The notes below the pieces were generated by a model that had not been told where the DNA came from, did not search any database, and saw nothing but the letters and a program-made list of their open reading frames with translations. Shown piece after piece: positions 43,577-52,507 of a stretch of DNA of 64,000 nt (position 1 is its first letter; each line of letters begins with the position of its first letter). Source of the DNA: Actinoallomurus liliacearum. GTDB taxonomy: Bacteria > Actinomycetota > Actinomycetes > Streptosporangiales > Streptosporangiaceae. The position numbers were made by a program, and so were the translations under genes. Location of the stretch: positions 1 to 64,000 of the forward strand of contig NZ_BAABHJ010000004.1 of assembly GCF_039542035.1 (NCBI RefSeq), read 5' to 3'.

Positions 43577-44521
43577 ATGGGTTCATTCGCTAGAACGGCG
43601 GGCAGCGTAGCGGCTGCCGCGCTGATGGGGGCGGGAGTAGCGGCGGCATCGCCGCCCTCGGCCTACGCACAGCCCGTCGTGACGGTGCCGTGCAGCGGAC
43701 CTGCGGGCGGGGCGGCCGGCCTGGTCACGGCGATCAAAAACGCCAACGCGGCCGGTCACGGCACGATTCGGCTGGCCGCGAACTGCAACTACGACTTCAC
43801 CGCCCCGACGGACACGTCGGGCACACGCGGCGGGGACGCGCTGCCCATCATCAGCGGGGACATCACCATCATCGGGGGGCCGTCTACGCATATCAGGCGT
43901 GTCGGCGGCCCGCAGTTCCGCCTGTTCGAAGTGTTCACGGGCGCCCGGCTTACGATCAAGGGAATCTTCATCGAGGGCGGCGACTCCGGGGTCTGGACCG
44001 GCGGCGGCATTCTCAGCGCGCGCGGCACCCTGGTCCTGCACAAGGTCACCCTGCGGAACAACACGGCGGACAACGGCGCAGGCCTCAGCAACGACAGCGG
44101 CACGGCGGTGCTTTCATACACCCTGGTCACCGACAATACGACCATTCATCCCAGTGGAGCCGGCGGCGGCGGCGCGGGCATCTACAACGACGGCCGGCTC
44201 GAAGTGAAGTTCAGCCAGCTCAGCTTCAACAGCGCCAACAGCAGCGGCGGCGGCGTCTACAACGAGCTGGGCGGGACCGCCTTCTTCTTCCGGTCCACGC
44301 TCGACAAGAACACCGCCAAGATCCGTGGCGGCGGGCTGCTGAACGGCGTCGGCGGACGGGCCAGGCTGGTGCTCACCCTCGTCAAGGCCAACAGCGCGAG
44401 CGACGGTGGCGGGATCTTCCGCGTCCCCGACTCCGGCCCGGTCACGCTCAACGACAGCCTGGTCATCGCGAACGCTCCCAACAACTGCAGGCCGGTCGGC
44501 AGCGTGCCGGGCTGCTCCTGA
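43577..44521 (+). CDS. Secreted parallel beta-helix protein
   Basis: 314 residues: signal peptide (GSFARTAGSVAAAALMGAGVAAASPPSAYA), then repeating short beta turns rich in Gly/Asn (GTLVLHKVTLRNNTADNGAGLSND, GRLEVKFSQLSFNSANSSGGGVYNE, GTAFFFRSTLDKNTAKIRGGGLLN, LVLTLVKANSASDGGGIF) of about 24-28 residues per coil. This matches right-handed beta-helix proteins (Pmp-like/pectate-lyase-like fold). Cys pairs lie near both ends. No lyase catalytic residues could be recognised. ATG 43577 follows GGGGGGAG; 43550 is an alternative. Confidence 0.75.
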   Translation: MGSFARTAGSVAAAALMGAGVAAASPPSAYAQPVVTVPCSGPAGGAAGLVTAIKNANAAGHGTIRLAANCNYDFTAPTDTSGTRGGDALPIISGDITIIGGPSTHIRRVGGPQFRLFEVFTGARLTIKGIFIEGGDSGVWTGGGILSARGTLVLHKVTLRNNTADNGAGLSNDSGTAVLSYTLVTDNTTIHPSGAGGGGAGIYNDGRLEVKFSQLSFNSANSSGGGVYNELGGTAFFFRSTLDKNTAKIRGGGLLNGVGGRARLVLTLVKANSASDGGGIFRVPDSGPVTLNDSLVIANAPNNCRPVGSVPGCS

Positions 44522-44572
44522 TGCGAGTGCTCGACCGTCTTCCGCAGCGGTGACAGCACACGACGATCGGCC

Positions 44573-44613
44573 GGCATGGGGTGGCGGGAACGGACTTCCC
44601 GCCACCCCATGCC
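44573..44613. terminator. Long perfect stem-loop after the beta-helix gene
   Basis: GGCATGGGGTGGCGGGAA pairs perfectly with its complement (44596-44613) around CGGAC; 18-bp stem. It lies 51 nt after the stop and about 60 nt before the next start, separating the two units. Confidence 0.8.
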
Positions 44614-44671
44614 GTTCGCGGGTCGGCTGATCCGATCCGCAGCGACGATCACGGAGCCCGGGAGGCGCGGC

Positions 44672-45694
44672 ATGCCGGAAGGCGGCAGGATGACATACCT
44701 GGTGACGGGCGGGGCGGGGTTCATCGGGTCGCACCTCGTCGAGGCGCTGCTGGCCCGCGGCGACTCCGTCATCGCCCTCGACAACCTCTCGACGGGCAGC
44801 CCCGCCAATCTGAGCGAGGCGGCGAAGAACGCGGGCTTCCGGTTCGTCCACGGCTCCGTGCTCGACGACCTGATGGTCGACGAGCTCATGCGCCAGTGCG
44901 ACGCCGTGGTCCACATGGCGGCGGCCGTCGGCGTACGGCTGGTGGTCGACGAGCCCTTGAAGTCGTTGATCACCAATATCCGCGGCTCGCAGATCGTGAT
45001 CGAGGCGGCGCACCGTTACCGCCGCAAGGTTCTGATGACCAGCACGTCGGACATCTACGGGAAGAACTCCGCGGGGCCCCTGCGGGAGAGCGCGGACCGG
45101 ATCCTCGGGCCTCCGTCCATCGTGCGCTGGGCGTACAGCACGGCGAAGGCCGTCGACGAGATCCTCGCCAACTGCTATCACCGGGAACGCGACCTGGCGA
45201 CGATCGTGGCCCGGCTCTTCAACACGGTCGGCCCTCGGCAGAGCCCGGCGTACGGCATGGTCGTTCCGCGGCTGGTCCGGCAGGCCGTACGGGGCGAGCC
45301 GCTGACCGTGTACGGGGACGGGCGGCAGACCCGCTGCTTCACCCACGTCAGCGACGTCGTCGACGCGCTGCTCCGGCTCCTGGACGAGCCCGCCGCCATC
45401 GGGCAGACCTACAACGTCGGTTCCTCCCGTGAGATCAGCATCCGGGAGCTCGCCGAGACGATCATCGCGCGCACCGGCAGCGCGTCCGGGATCCAGGTCA
45501 TCCCGTACGACCAGGCGTACGAGTCAGGGTTCGAGGACATGCAGCGAAAGGTCCCCGACACCACGAAACTGCGGGTGCTCACCGGCTGGCTGCCACGCCG
45601 TTCCCTCGATGACATCCTCAGCGACGCCATCGCCCACGCGAGACGGGAACGGGCGGGATGTCCTGCACCGCGCGCCATCCCGATACGGACGTGA
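44672..45694 (+). CDS. NAD-dependent NDP-sugar epimerase/dehydratase (extended SDR)
   Basis: 340 residues: Rossmann motif TGGAGFIGSHLVEALL, DNLSTG, VVHMAAAVGVRLVV, catalytic Ser-Thr (MTSTSDIYGKNSAG) and a YSTAK (Tyr-x3-Lys), then RLFNTVGPRQ and YGDGRQTRCFTHVSDVVDAL. Typical of UDP-glucose 4-epimerase / UDP-glucuronate decarboxylase-like enzymes; the exact sugar is uncertain. Start ATG 44672 with GGGAGG upstream; ATG 44690 is possible. First gene of the polysaccharide cluster. Confidence 0.82.
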   Translation: MPEGGRMTYLVTGGAGFIGSHLVEALLARGDSVIALDNLSTGSPANLSEAAKNAGFRFVHGSVLDDLMVDELMRQCDAVVHMAAAVGVRLVVDEPLKSLITNIRGSQIVIEAAHRYRRKVLMTSTSDIYGKNSAGPLRESADRILGPPSIVRWAYSTAKAVDEILANCYHRERDLATIVARLFNTVGPRQSPAYGMVVPRLVRQAVRGEPLTVYGDGRQTRCFTHVSDVVDALLRLLDEPAAIGQTYNVGSSREISIRELAETIIARTGSASGIQVIPYDQAYESGFEDMQRKVPDTTKLRVLTGWLPRRSLDDILSDAIAHARRERAGCPAPRAIPIRT

Positions 45695-45764
45695 GCGCGG
45701 GACCGCGCCGCCGTCGCCGCGCGCGGTGGCGGTACGGACGTGCGCGGTGCGTACCGGCGGCGCG

Positions 45765-47060
45765 TCAGTCGGCACTCCAGGACGGGGTGCGGCGCACCGT
45801 CCCCCACAGGTAGCGGAGGTCGGAGCCCCGAGGGAGCAGGTCACTCCACGAGTGCCGGGTGACCCGCAGGAACCACTGGACCTGGAGTGCCGCGAACACG
45901 CTGTAACCGACGCTGGAGGCGAACGCGGCGCCCCCGGCACCGTACGACGGGATCAGCGCGAGGTTCAGGGCGACGTTGGCCGTGAGGGCCGCGACCGCCG
46001 TCACCGAGTTCCGCAGCGGGCGGTCGAGCCGGAGCAGGAAGGCGCCCACCGGTCTGCTCGCGCCGATCGCCCACAGGCCCGGCGCCAATGCGAGGAGCGG
46101 GCCGACGGCCCCGGTGAACGCCGGCCCGTACACCGCCGGGACCACGAACGGCGCGGTGGCGCAGAGGAACCCCACGGAGCCGGCGGCGACCAGCGCGGCG
46201 ATCCTCGTGGACCGCACGGTGCACACGGTCGCCGCCCGCTCGTCGTCCTCGAGCTGCCGGGGCATGGCGAGGTTCGCGACGACGTCGGAAGGGACCCGGC
46301 CCAGCTCCATCAGCGTCACCGCCACGGCGTACAGCCCCACCTCGGCCGTCGTCGTCATCGCGCCCAGGATCAAGACGTCCACCCGCAGCAGCAGGAACAT
46401 CGAGACGAGACCGGTGTGATAGCGCAGCCCCAGGCGAAGCGTCCGGCGCGCCATCCCGAGGTCGCAGTGTCGCAGCCTCGGACGCGCGGCGGGCAGGAGG
46501 ACCACCAGGGGCAGCGCGGCGGACATGGTCCACAGCGCGACCACCCACCACAGTGTCACCTTGCCCAGCGCGGCGAGCAGGACCAGCGACGCGCAGTGCA
46601 CGCCCACACTGAGCAGGCCGCTGCGGTTGTTGACGTCGATGCGCGCCCTCAGGACCATGAGGCGGGCGAGCAGTTTCTCGGTCATCGCGCAGGGGATCCA
46701 GACCAGCGCCACGGCCAGCAGACCGGGATCCGTCACCGGGACGACGCCGGGCCCCAGCCCCACCACGACCACGGCGGCGGCGATCGCGCAGACGCCTCCG
46801 AGCGCCGCGCCGAACAGCACGCTGTTGGCGGTGACGACAGCAGTGTCGCGGAGCCGGGACCAGAGCGCGACGTGCGACTCCTCCACCGACAGGTGCCCGA
46901 GATGCAGCGCGACCGTCCCGACGGCGATCAGCACGGCGTAGGCACCTCGCCCCTCGGGTCCCAGCGACCGGTTCACGACCACGCTCATCAGCGCGCCGAG
47001 GACGAACCTGGCGGCGTAGGCGCCCAGCGTACGGGCGGCCTGCCCGGCCGCCGCGTTCAC
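45765..47060 (-). CDS. Polysaccharide flippase (Wzx/MOP superfamily)
   Basis: 431 residues, about twelve to fourteen membrane helices: LGAYAARFVLGALMSVVVNRSLGPEGRGAYAVL at the start, the usual first helix pair of oligosaccharide flippases, and an Arg-rich loop (RPRLRHCDLGMARRTLRLG) mid-way. It would move lipid-linked repeat units to the outer face for polymerisation. The GTG start lies just beside a tandem repeat. Confidence 0.82.
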   Translation of the reverse strand: MNAAAGQAARTLGAYAARFVLGALMSVVVNRSLGPEGRGAYAVLIAVGTVALHLGHLSVEESHVALWSRLRDTAVVTANSVLFGAALGGVCAIAAAVVVVGLGPGVVPVTDPGLLAVALVWIPCAMTEKLLARLMVLRARIDVNNRSGLLSVGVHCASLVLLAALGKVTLWWVVALWTMSAALPLVVLLPAARPRLRHCDLGMARRTLRLGLRYHTGLVSMFLLLRVDVLILGAMTTTAEVGLYAVAVTLMELGRVPSDVVANLAMPRQLEDDERAATVCTVRSTRIAALVAAGSVGFLCATAPFVVPAVYGPAFTGAVGPLLALAPGLWAIGASRPVGAFLLRLDRPLRNSVTAVAALTANVALNLALIPSYGAGGAAFASSVGYSVFAALQVQWFLRVTRHSWSDLLPRGSDLRYLWGTVRRTPSWSAD

Positions 47061-47090
47061 CGCGCCGGCCGGCGGCCCGGGCGACGGCCG

Positions 47091-47210
47091 GCGCGCGGGT
47101 CCACGGGCGGACGGCGGCCACGGGGGCGCACGACCGGGTGGCGGTCACCGCGGGGGCGCACGACCGGATGGCGGTCGCCGCAGGGGTTCACGGGCGGACG
47201 GTGGAGCCGC
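47091..47210. repeat. 30-bp tandem repeat at the 3' end of the asparagine synthase gene
   Basis: Two near-identical units (47121-47150 and 47151-47180; CGGGGGCGCACGACCGG...) with degenerate units on both sides, the last covering the asparagine synthase stop codon and last residues. The period is a multiple of three. Confidence 0.75.
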
Positions 47211-49095
47211 GGTCGGGCCCCGGCACCGGCGGGTCGAGGAAGACGCGGCACCACAGTTCGAACTGCAGCAGCGCCCAGATCCGGCCGCTGTGGTCGTGTC
47301 CGTTCGCGTGCCGCCGCAGCAGCTCCCGCACCCCCTCGGGCCGGAACAGCCCCCGGGACCTCGCCGTGTGGTCCGTCAGAACGTCCCACGAGAGGTCGGC
47401 CAGTTCGGTGCGGAGCCACCGCGCGAGCGGGACGCCGAAGCCCATCTTCGGCCGGGTCAGGAGCTCGGGCGGCAACCACGGCGCGACCGCCTTCTTCAGC
47501 AGGTACTTCGTCGTTCCCCCGCGGATCTTCAGCTCCGGCGGGAGTCCGGCGGCCCACTCCATGAGGTGATGGTCCAGGAAGGGGGAACGCGCCTCCAGCG
47601 AGTTGGCCATCGTGGCGGTGTCCATCTTCACCAGGAGGTCGCCGGGGAGGTACGTGTTGATGTCGACGTCCATGACGCGGCCCAGGACGGAGTCGGCGCG
47701 GGAGGCGGCGAACGCGTCGTCGAGCAGATCGTGGCTGTCGACCTCGGCCAGGCGCGCGCGCAGCGGGTCGGAGTACAGCGCCGTCTTCTCCGCGGACGTG
47801 AAGTACGACATCAGCCGCGCGTGGCGGCGCGACGCCGGGTGCCCCAGGAGACCGAGCACCCGCCCCGCCCGCTGCAGCCCCGAGCGCGGGGCGCCGCGCG
47901 CGGCGAGCGCCGAGCCGACCCGGTCGAGCGGCCCCCGCAGGAACGGGAAGGCGGGGATCCGGCCGGCGCGCGCCATGAGCAGATAGCGCAGGTAGCCGCC
48001 GAACAGTTCGTCGCCGCCGTCCCCGTTGAGGACGACCGTCACCTGCGCACCGCTCATCCGCGCGACGTAGAAGGTGGGGATCGACGATGAGTCCGCGAAC
48101 GGCTCGTTGTAGTGCCAGGTCAGCGCGGGCAGCACCTCGAGGGCCGAGGAGGTGACGACCATCTCGTGATGGTCGGTCGCGTAGTGCCGGGCCAGCATCC
48201 GCGCGTAGCGACGTTCGTCCAGGCTCTCTTCGTCGAAGCCGATGCTGAACGTCTTGACGGGGCCGGTCGAGTATCGGGTCATCGCGGCGACGACCGCGGA
48301 GGAGTCGATCCCGCCGGACAGCAGGGCGCCGAGCGGCCGCTCACCGACCATGCGGACGCGCGTCGCGTCGAGCAGCCGGCCGCGGAGCTCTTCGGCGGCC
48401 TCCTCCTCGGACGTGACCGCGCGCGGGGTGCAGTCGACGCGCCAGTAGCGTCGTGTCACGGCGATGCCGTCCTGCCAGGAGAGCAGGTGGCCGGGCGCCA
48501 GTTTGTGCACGCCCCGGAGGATCGACCAGGGGGCCGGCACGTACTGATAGGTCAGGTAGTGGTGCAGCGCCACCAGGTCGACCTCGCGACGGATCGTGGG
48601 ATCCCGCGTGAGCGCCTTGAGCTCGGAGGCGAACCACAGTGTCCCGCCGTCGGACCGCCAGTACAGCGGCTTCTTGCCCACCCGGTCCCGGGCGAGGAGG
48701 AGCCGGCGCCTTCTGCCGTCCCAGATCGCGAACGCGAACATGCCACGGAGCCGGTGGACCAGATCGTCCCCGAAGTCCTCGTACAGGTGGACCAGGCACT
48801 CCGTGTCGCCGTTCGTGGCGAGACGGTGGCCCCGGTCGCGGAGTTCGCGCCGTAGCGCGGGGAAGTTGTAGATCTCCCCGTTGAAGATCGCCACCACGGT
48901 CCGGTCCTCGTTGTAGACCGGCTGACCGCCACCCGGCACGTCGACGATGGCGAGCCGCCGCATGCCGAGTGCGGCGTGCGCGTCATCGTGGAAGCCCTCG
49001 CCGTCCGGCCCCCGGTGGGCGAGCACATCGCACATACGGCGGACGAGGGACGGATCGGGACGACCCGTCGTCACCACGCCCGCTATGCCGCACAT
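47188..49095 (-). CDS. asnB: Glutamine-hydrolysing asparagine synthase-like amidotransferase
   Basis: 635 residues. MCGIAGVV puts the catalytic Cys2 at the mature N-terminus, which fixes the start at 49095 rather than the upstream ATG 49107. Glutaminase features: RGPDGEG, FNGEIYNFP, NGDTEC. The synthase domain has PP-loop LSGGIDSSAVVA near 260, then NEPFADSS, GDGGDELFGGY and RPKMGFGVPL. Enzymes of this type often amidate sugar acids or peptides in polysaccharide clusters. The C-terminal PGPDRGSTVRP derives from the tandem repeat. Confidence 0.9.
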   Translation of the reverse strand: MCGIAGVVTTGRPDPSLVRRMCDVLAHRGPDGEGFHDDAHAALGMRRLAIVDVPGGGQPVYNEDRTVVAIFNGEIYNFPALRRELRDRGHRLATNGDTECLVHLYEDFGDDLVHRLRGMFAFAIWDGRRRRLLLARDRVGKKPLYWRSDGGTLWFASELKALTRDPTIRREVDLVALHHYLTYQYVPAPWSILRGVHKLAPGHLLSWQDGIAVTRRYWRVDCTPRAVTSEEEAAEELRGRLLDATRVRMVGERPLGALLSGGIDSSAVVAAMTRYSTGPVKTFSIGFDEESLDERRYARMLARHYATDHHEMVVTSSALEVLPALTWHYNEPFADSSSIPTFYVARMSGAQVTVVLNGDGGDELFGGYLRYLLMARAGRIPAFPFLRGPLDRVGSALAARGAPRSGLQRAGRVLGLLGHPASRRHARLMSYFTSAEKTALYSDPLRARLAEVDSHDLLDDAFAASRADSVLGRVMDVDINTYLPGDLLVKMDTATMANSLEARSPFLDHHLMEWAAGLPPELKIRGGTTKYLLKKAVAPWLPPELLTRPKMGFGVPLARWLRTELADLSWDVLTDHTARSRGLFRPEGVRELLRRHANGHDHSGRIWALLQFELWCRVFLDPPVPGPDRGSTVRP

Positions 49096-49139
49096 ATACG
49101 CCCCCATCCTTTAAAAAGGCTGATTTTAAATCACGACGC

Positions 49140-49151
49140 GTGCTGCAGCAC
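49140..49151. promoter_or_regulatory. Palindrome GTGCTGCAGCAC in the divergent asnB / sugar-transferase promoter
   Basis: Perfect 12-bp palindrome in the 282-bp gap (49096-49377), next to an AT-rich patch (TTTAAAAAGGCTGATTTTAA). It is a plausible operator shared by both arms of the cluster; no regulator identified. Confidence 0.35.
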
Positions 49152-49377
49152 ATTAACACTCCCCCGCCAACCGAGACCCGTCCGCCGCGAGATGCCGGGT
49201 TTCCAGCATTTCACCGTCCGACCTCCACGGCGGCAAGTCGCCGAAGCCGCCTCGATGAATAATTTCCGTGCGACTGACCAACTGTTGATCTTGAAGATGG
49301 GGTGGTCATTCACAAGGCGGTGATATACCTGAGGCCAGGGAGTGGGGATCTCTTCAACTCGACGCCGGGGAACAATA

Positions 49378-50115
49378 ATGTCCATTTTTGCACCGGGCAC
49401 ACAGTCGGGTCAGGTCACGTCGACAGACCAGCTCAACCATCACGTTGCGGATTTCGACGCGCCTTCGCCTCCGACTCGCCATCCACCTGGAAAACGCCTG
49501 ATGGGCGGGCACGGGGCACGCCGCGTCAAGCATGCCGCCGACCGGGTGCTGGCCGTTCTACTGCTCCTCGTCCTTGCCCCGCTGCTGCTGACCATCACCA
49601 TTGCCGTCCTATTGAGCAGTCCGGGCCCGGTGTTCTTCGGGCATGAGCGTATCGGCGCCAACGGCAAGCCATTCCGAATGTGGAAGTTCCGTTCCATGAA
49701 AGCGAATGCCGCAGAACAGCTCACAGATCTGCTGCGCGTTCACAATCGGGGCGATGAGCCGCTGTTCAAGATCCCCGACGATCCGCGCATCACACGACTC
49801 GGCAAGTGGTTGCGCCGCTGGTCCCTCGACGAACTGCCCCAGTTGTGGAACGTGGCAATCGGTGAGATGTCGCTGGTCGGCCCGCGTCCGCAGATCGACG
49901 CCGAAGTGCTCCTCTACACCCCCAACGACTACGGCAGGCTCAGCGTGCGACCGGGCATCACCGGCCTCTGGCAGGTCAGCGGCAGGTCGCGGCTGTCCTG
50001 GAAGGAGGCGATCCACCTCGATCTCCACTACGTGGACAACTGGTCGCTCCTGCTCGACGTCCGGATCCTGGCTCGCACCGTCAGCGCGGTGCTGGGCGGC
50101 CGCGGAGCGGGGTGA
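49378..50115 (+). CDS. Initiating sugar phosphotransferase (polyprenyl-phosphate glycosyl-1-phosphate transferase)
   Basis: 245 residues: one membrane hairpin (VLAVLLLLVLAPLLLTITIAVLL) then the catalytic domain (RIGANGKPFRMWKFRSMKANA, LRRWSLDELPQLWNVAIGEMSLVGPRP, LSVRPGITGLWQVSGRS). This is the short PglC/WbaP-C form without the extra N-terminal helices. It loads the first sugar-phosphate onto undecaprenyl phosphate, starting the repeat unit. ATG 49378 with GGGGA upstream; ATG 49342 is an alternative. Confidence 0.9.
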   Translation: MSIFAPGTQSGQVTSTDQLNHHVADFDAPSPPTRHPPGKRLMGGHGARRVKHAADRVLAVLLLLVLAPLLLTITIAVLLSSPGPVFFGHERIGANGKPFRMWKFRSMKANAAEQLTDLLRVHNRGDEPLFKIPDDPRITRLGKWLRRWSLDELPQLWNVAIGEMSLVGPRPQIDAEVLLYTPNDYGRLSVRPGITGLWQVSGRSRLSWKEAIHLDLHYVDNWSLLLDVRILARTVSAVLGGRGAG

Positions 50116-50119
50116 ACCG

Positions 50120-51328
50120 ATGACACGAGTGGAAGTGGAAGCCCCATCGGACGGGCGGCCGGGCATCGGGGCCATCCCCGTTCCCCGCCCGACGAACGAG
50201 GGCGGCGGCCTCAAGGTCGCGCTCGTCCACGACTGGCTCACGAACCAGGGTGGGGCCGAGCGTGTCCTGTGGAGCCTGCACAAGGCGTTCCCGGAGGCGC
50301 CGATCTATACGTCGGTCTTCGCACCGCGGGCGCTGCCGCAGTTCGCGCGCGCCCAGGTACGGACGTCGTTTCTGCAGAGGTGGCCCTTCGCCGCCACCCG
50401 TCACCAGCTTTATCCGGTTCTCCGGACTTTCGCCTTCGAATCATTTGATTTCAGCTCGTACGACGTCGTCATCTCGAGTTGTTCCGCCGAGGCGAAAGGG
50501 ATCGTGACACGCCCTGAGACGCCGCACATCTGCTATCTGCACACGCCCACTCGCTACTATTGGAGCGACCACTACCGCTATGCAAAGAATCCAGGTTTCG
50601 GCCCCTTGAACCCTGTCATCCGATTGGCCATGCCCGCTTTCATCCGGCACATGAGAATGTGGGACCTGGCGGCGACGGCCCGAGTCGACGCCTTCATCGC
50701 CAATTCGGCATTCGTCGCGCAGCGGGTGGAGAAGTACTACCGGCGGGACGCCGTGGTGATCCATCCGCCCATACAGACGAATCAGTTCTCCATCAAAGAG
50801 GACGGACCGGACGATTTCTTCCTCATAGCCGGGCGACTGGTCCCCTACAAGCACGTGGACCTCGCCGTCCGAGCCTGCCGGGAGCTGGATCTGCCGCTCG
50901 TCGTCGCGGGAACGGGAAGCGAACTGCCCCGGCTACGGGCGATGGCCGGTCCGAGGACACGGTTCACCGGCCGGGTCAGCGACGAGCAGCTGGCCGGTTA
51001 CTACCGCCGCGCCAGGGCGCTGATCCACTGCGCCGAAGAGGACTTCGGGCTGATACCGCTCGAGAGCATGGCGAGCGGGCGGCCGGTGATCGCCTTCAAC
51101 GGCGGTGGCCTGCAGGAGACCGTGGTCGAGGGACGCACGGGGACGTTCTTCGACCGGCAGACCGTCGACTCCCTCAAGGACGCGCTGCGCCGCTTCGACG
51201 GGATGCGATTCGAGCCGGAGGCCCTCCGGCACCATGCCGCGCGCTTCGACGAAGCGGTCTTCATCGAGAAGATCACGGCCTTCGTCACCGCGCTGCGCCG
51301 GAGGTCGGCGGAGGTTCCGACGACATGA
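50120..51328 (+). CDS. Glycosyltransferase family 4
   Basis: 402 residues, GT-B fold: VALVHDWLTNQGGAERVLWSL (N-terminal acceptor domain), ICYLHTPTRYYWSDHYRYAKN, FIANSAFVAQRV, then donor domain FFLIAGRLVPYKHVDLAV and the EX7E region AEEDFGLIPLESMASGRPVIAFNGGG. Adds a sugar to the lipid-linked intermediate in the cytoplasm. The stop overlaps the next start (ATGA). Confidence 0.9.
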   Translation: MTRVEVEAPSDGRPGIGAIPVPRPTNEGGGLKVALVHDWLTNQGGAERVLWSLHKAFPEAPIYTSVFAPRALPQFARAQVRTSFLQRWPFAATRHQLYPVLRTFAFESFDFSSYDVVISSCSAEAKGIVTRPETPHICYLHTPTRYYWSDHYRYAKNPGFGPLNPVIRLAMPAFIRHMRMWDLAATARVDAFIANSAFVAQRVEKYYRRDAVVIHPPIQTNQFSIKEDGPDDFFLIAGRLVPYKHVDLAVRACRELDLPLVVAGTGSELPRLRAMAGPRTRFTGRVSDEQLAGYYRRARALIHCAEEDFGLIPLESMASGRPVIAFNGGGLQETVVEGRTGTFFDRQTVDSLKDALRRFDGMRFEPEALRHHAARFDEAVFIEKITAFVTALRRRSAEVPTT

Positions 51329-52419
51329 GAGGTTCACGGCCCTTCCGCGTCGCGTTGACCGGCAAGGTCCTGAGTCGCAACGTCGGCGGCAACACGACCT
51401 ACACGGAGCGGCTCTATCACCACTTGGCCGACCTGGGGGTGACCGCCGACGTGCTCCTGCCGGCGGGGGACGGGCGTTCGGGCGTCACGCGCGCCCTGGC
51501 CTACGCCGCCGCGGAGGGCCTCGTCTGGCCGCGTACGGTGGACGACCGGCACGCCGATCTCCTGCACTATCCCGGGGACACCGGCGCGCTGCTCCCCGCC
51601 CGCGTGCCGATCGTGGCGACCGTCCACGGCGTCCCGTCGGTCCGTGTCCCGGGTCTCCGGCGCGCCGTCTGGGAGCGAACGTGGCGGCTGCGCGTGGCCC
51701 GCCTCACCGAGGTCGCGGCCGCCGTCATCACCGTCTCGGCGAACTCCGCGCGCGAGATCGAGCGCACGTTCGGCGTGCCGGCGGACCGCCTGCACGTCAT
51801 CCCGCACGGCATCGACACCGCGCGCTTCCATCCCGACCGTTCCGCGGACGGCCCGCTGCTCGCGCCGCTTCGGCTGCCGGAGCGGTTCGTTCTGTACCTC
51901 GGCAACCTCGATCCCCGCAAGAACGTTCCGGCGCTCGTCGAGGCCGTCGGCCGGCCGGAGATCAGCCGGCTGGGAGTACGCCTGGTCGTCGCCGGCGGTT
52001 CCTTCCGGGGTTCGGAGCCCATCGAGCGGCTGCTGGCAACCGTCCCGCACGTGCGGTACCTCGGCCAGGTCCCGGGAGATCTCGTCGCCCCCTTGTTGCG
52101 AGCCGCGAGCGTCTTCGCGCTGCCGTCGAGCCATGAGGGATTCGGGCTGCCGGTCGTCGAGGCGATGGCCTGCGGCACGCCGGTCGTCACGTCCGACCGA
52201 GGCGCGCTGCCCGAGGTGACCGGCGACGCGGCGCACGTCATCACCGATCTCGGTCCGGCCTCGATCGCCGCGGCGTTGCGCGACGTCCTGACCGACGACG
52301 GACGGGCCACGCGGCTGCGTACCCGGGGGCAGGCCAACGCCCAGCGGTTCACCTGGGCGGAATGCGCCAGGCGGCACCTGGAGATCTTCACCGGTCTCGT
52401 CTCGGGAGCGGCGACTTGA
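51325..52419 (+). CDS. Glycosyltransferase family 4
   Basis: 364 residues, GT-B fold: VALTGKVLSRNVGGNTTYTERLYHHL, IVATVHGVPSVRVPG, VITVSANSAREIERTFGV, VIPHGIDTARFHP, FVLYLGNLDPRKNVPALVEA, and SSHEGFGLPVVEAMACGTPVVTS (EX7E). The order suggests it acts after the preceding transferase. Translation is coupled by a 4-nt overlap. Confidence 0.9.
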   Translation: MRGSRPFRVALTGKVLSRNVGGNTTYTERLYHHLADLGVTADVLLPAGDGRSGVTRALAYAAAEGLVWPRTVDDRHADLLHYPGDTGALLPARVPIVATVHGVPSVRVPGLRRAVWERTWRLRVARLTEVAAAVITVSANSAREIERTFGVPADRLHVIPHGIDTARFHPDRSADGPLLAPLRLPERFVLYLGNLDPRKNVPALVEAVGRPEISRLGVRLVVAGGSFRGSEPIERLLATVPHVRYLGQVPGDLVAPLLRAASVFALPSSHEGFGLPVVEAMACGTPVVTSDRGALPEVTGDAAHVITDLGPASIAAALRDVLTDDGRATRLRTRGQANAQRFTWAECARRHLEIFTGLVSGAAT

Positions 52420-52507
52420 TCGGCCGCGGAGGTTCCCGCCGGACCACGTCGGCGCCTCCTCGAAACAGCAGCCTGATCAGCAACGGAGACAAAGAGTAGG
52501 AGATCGC

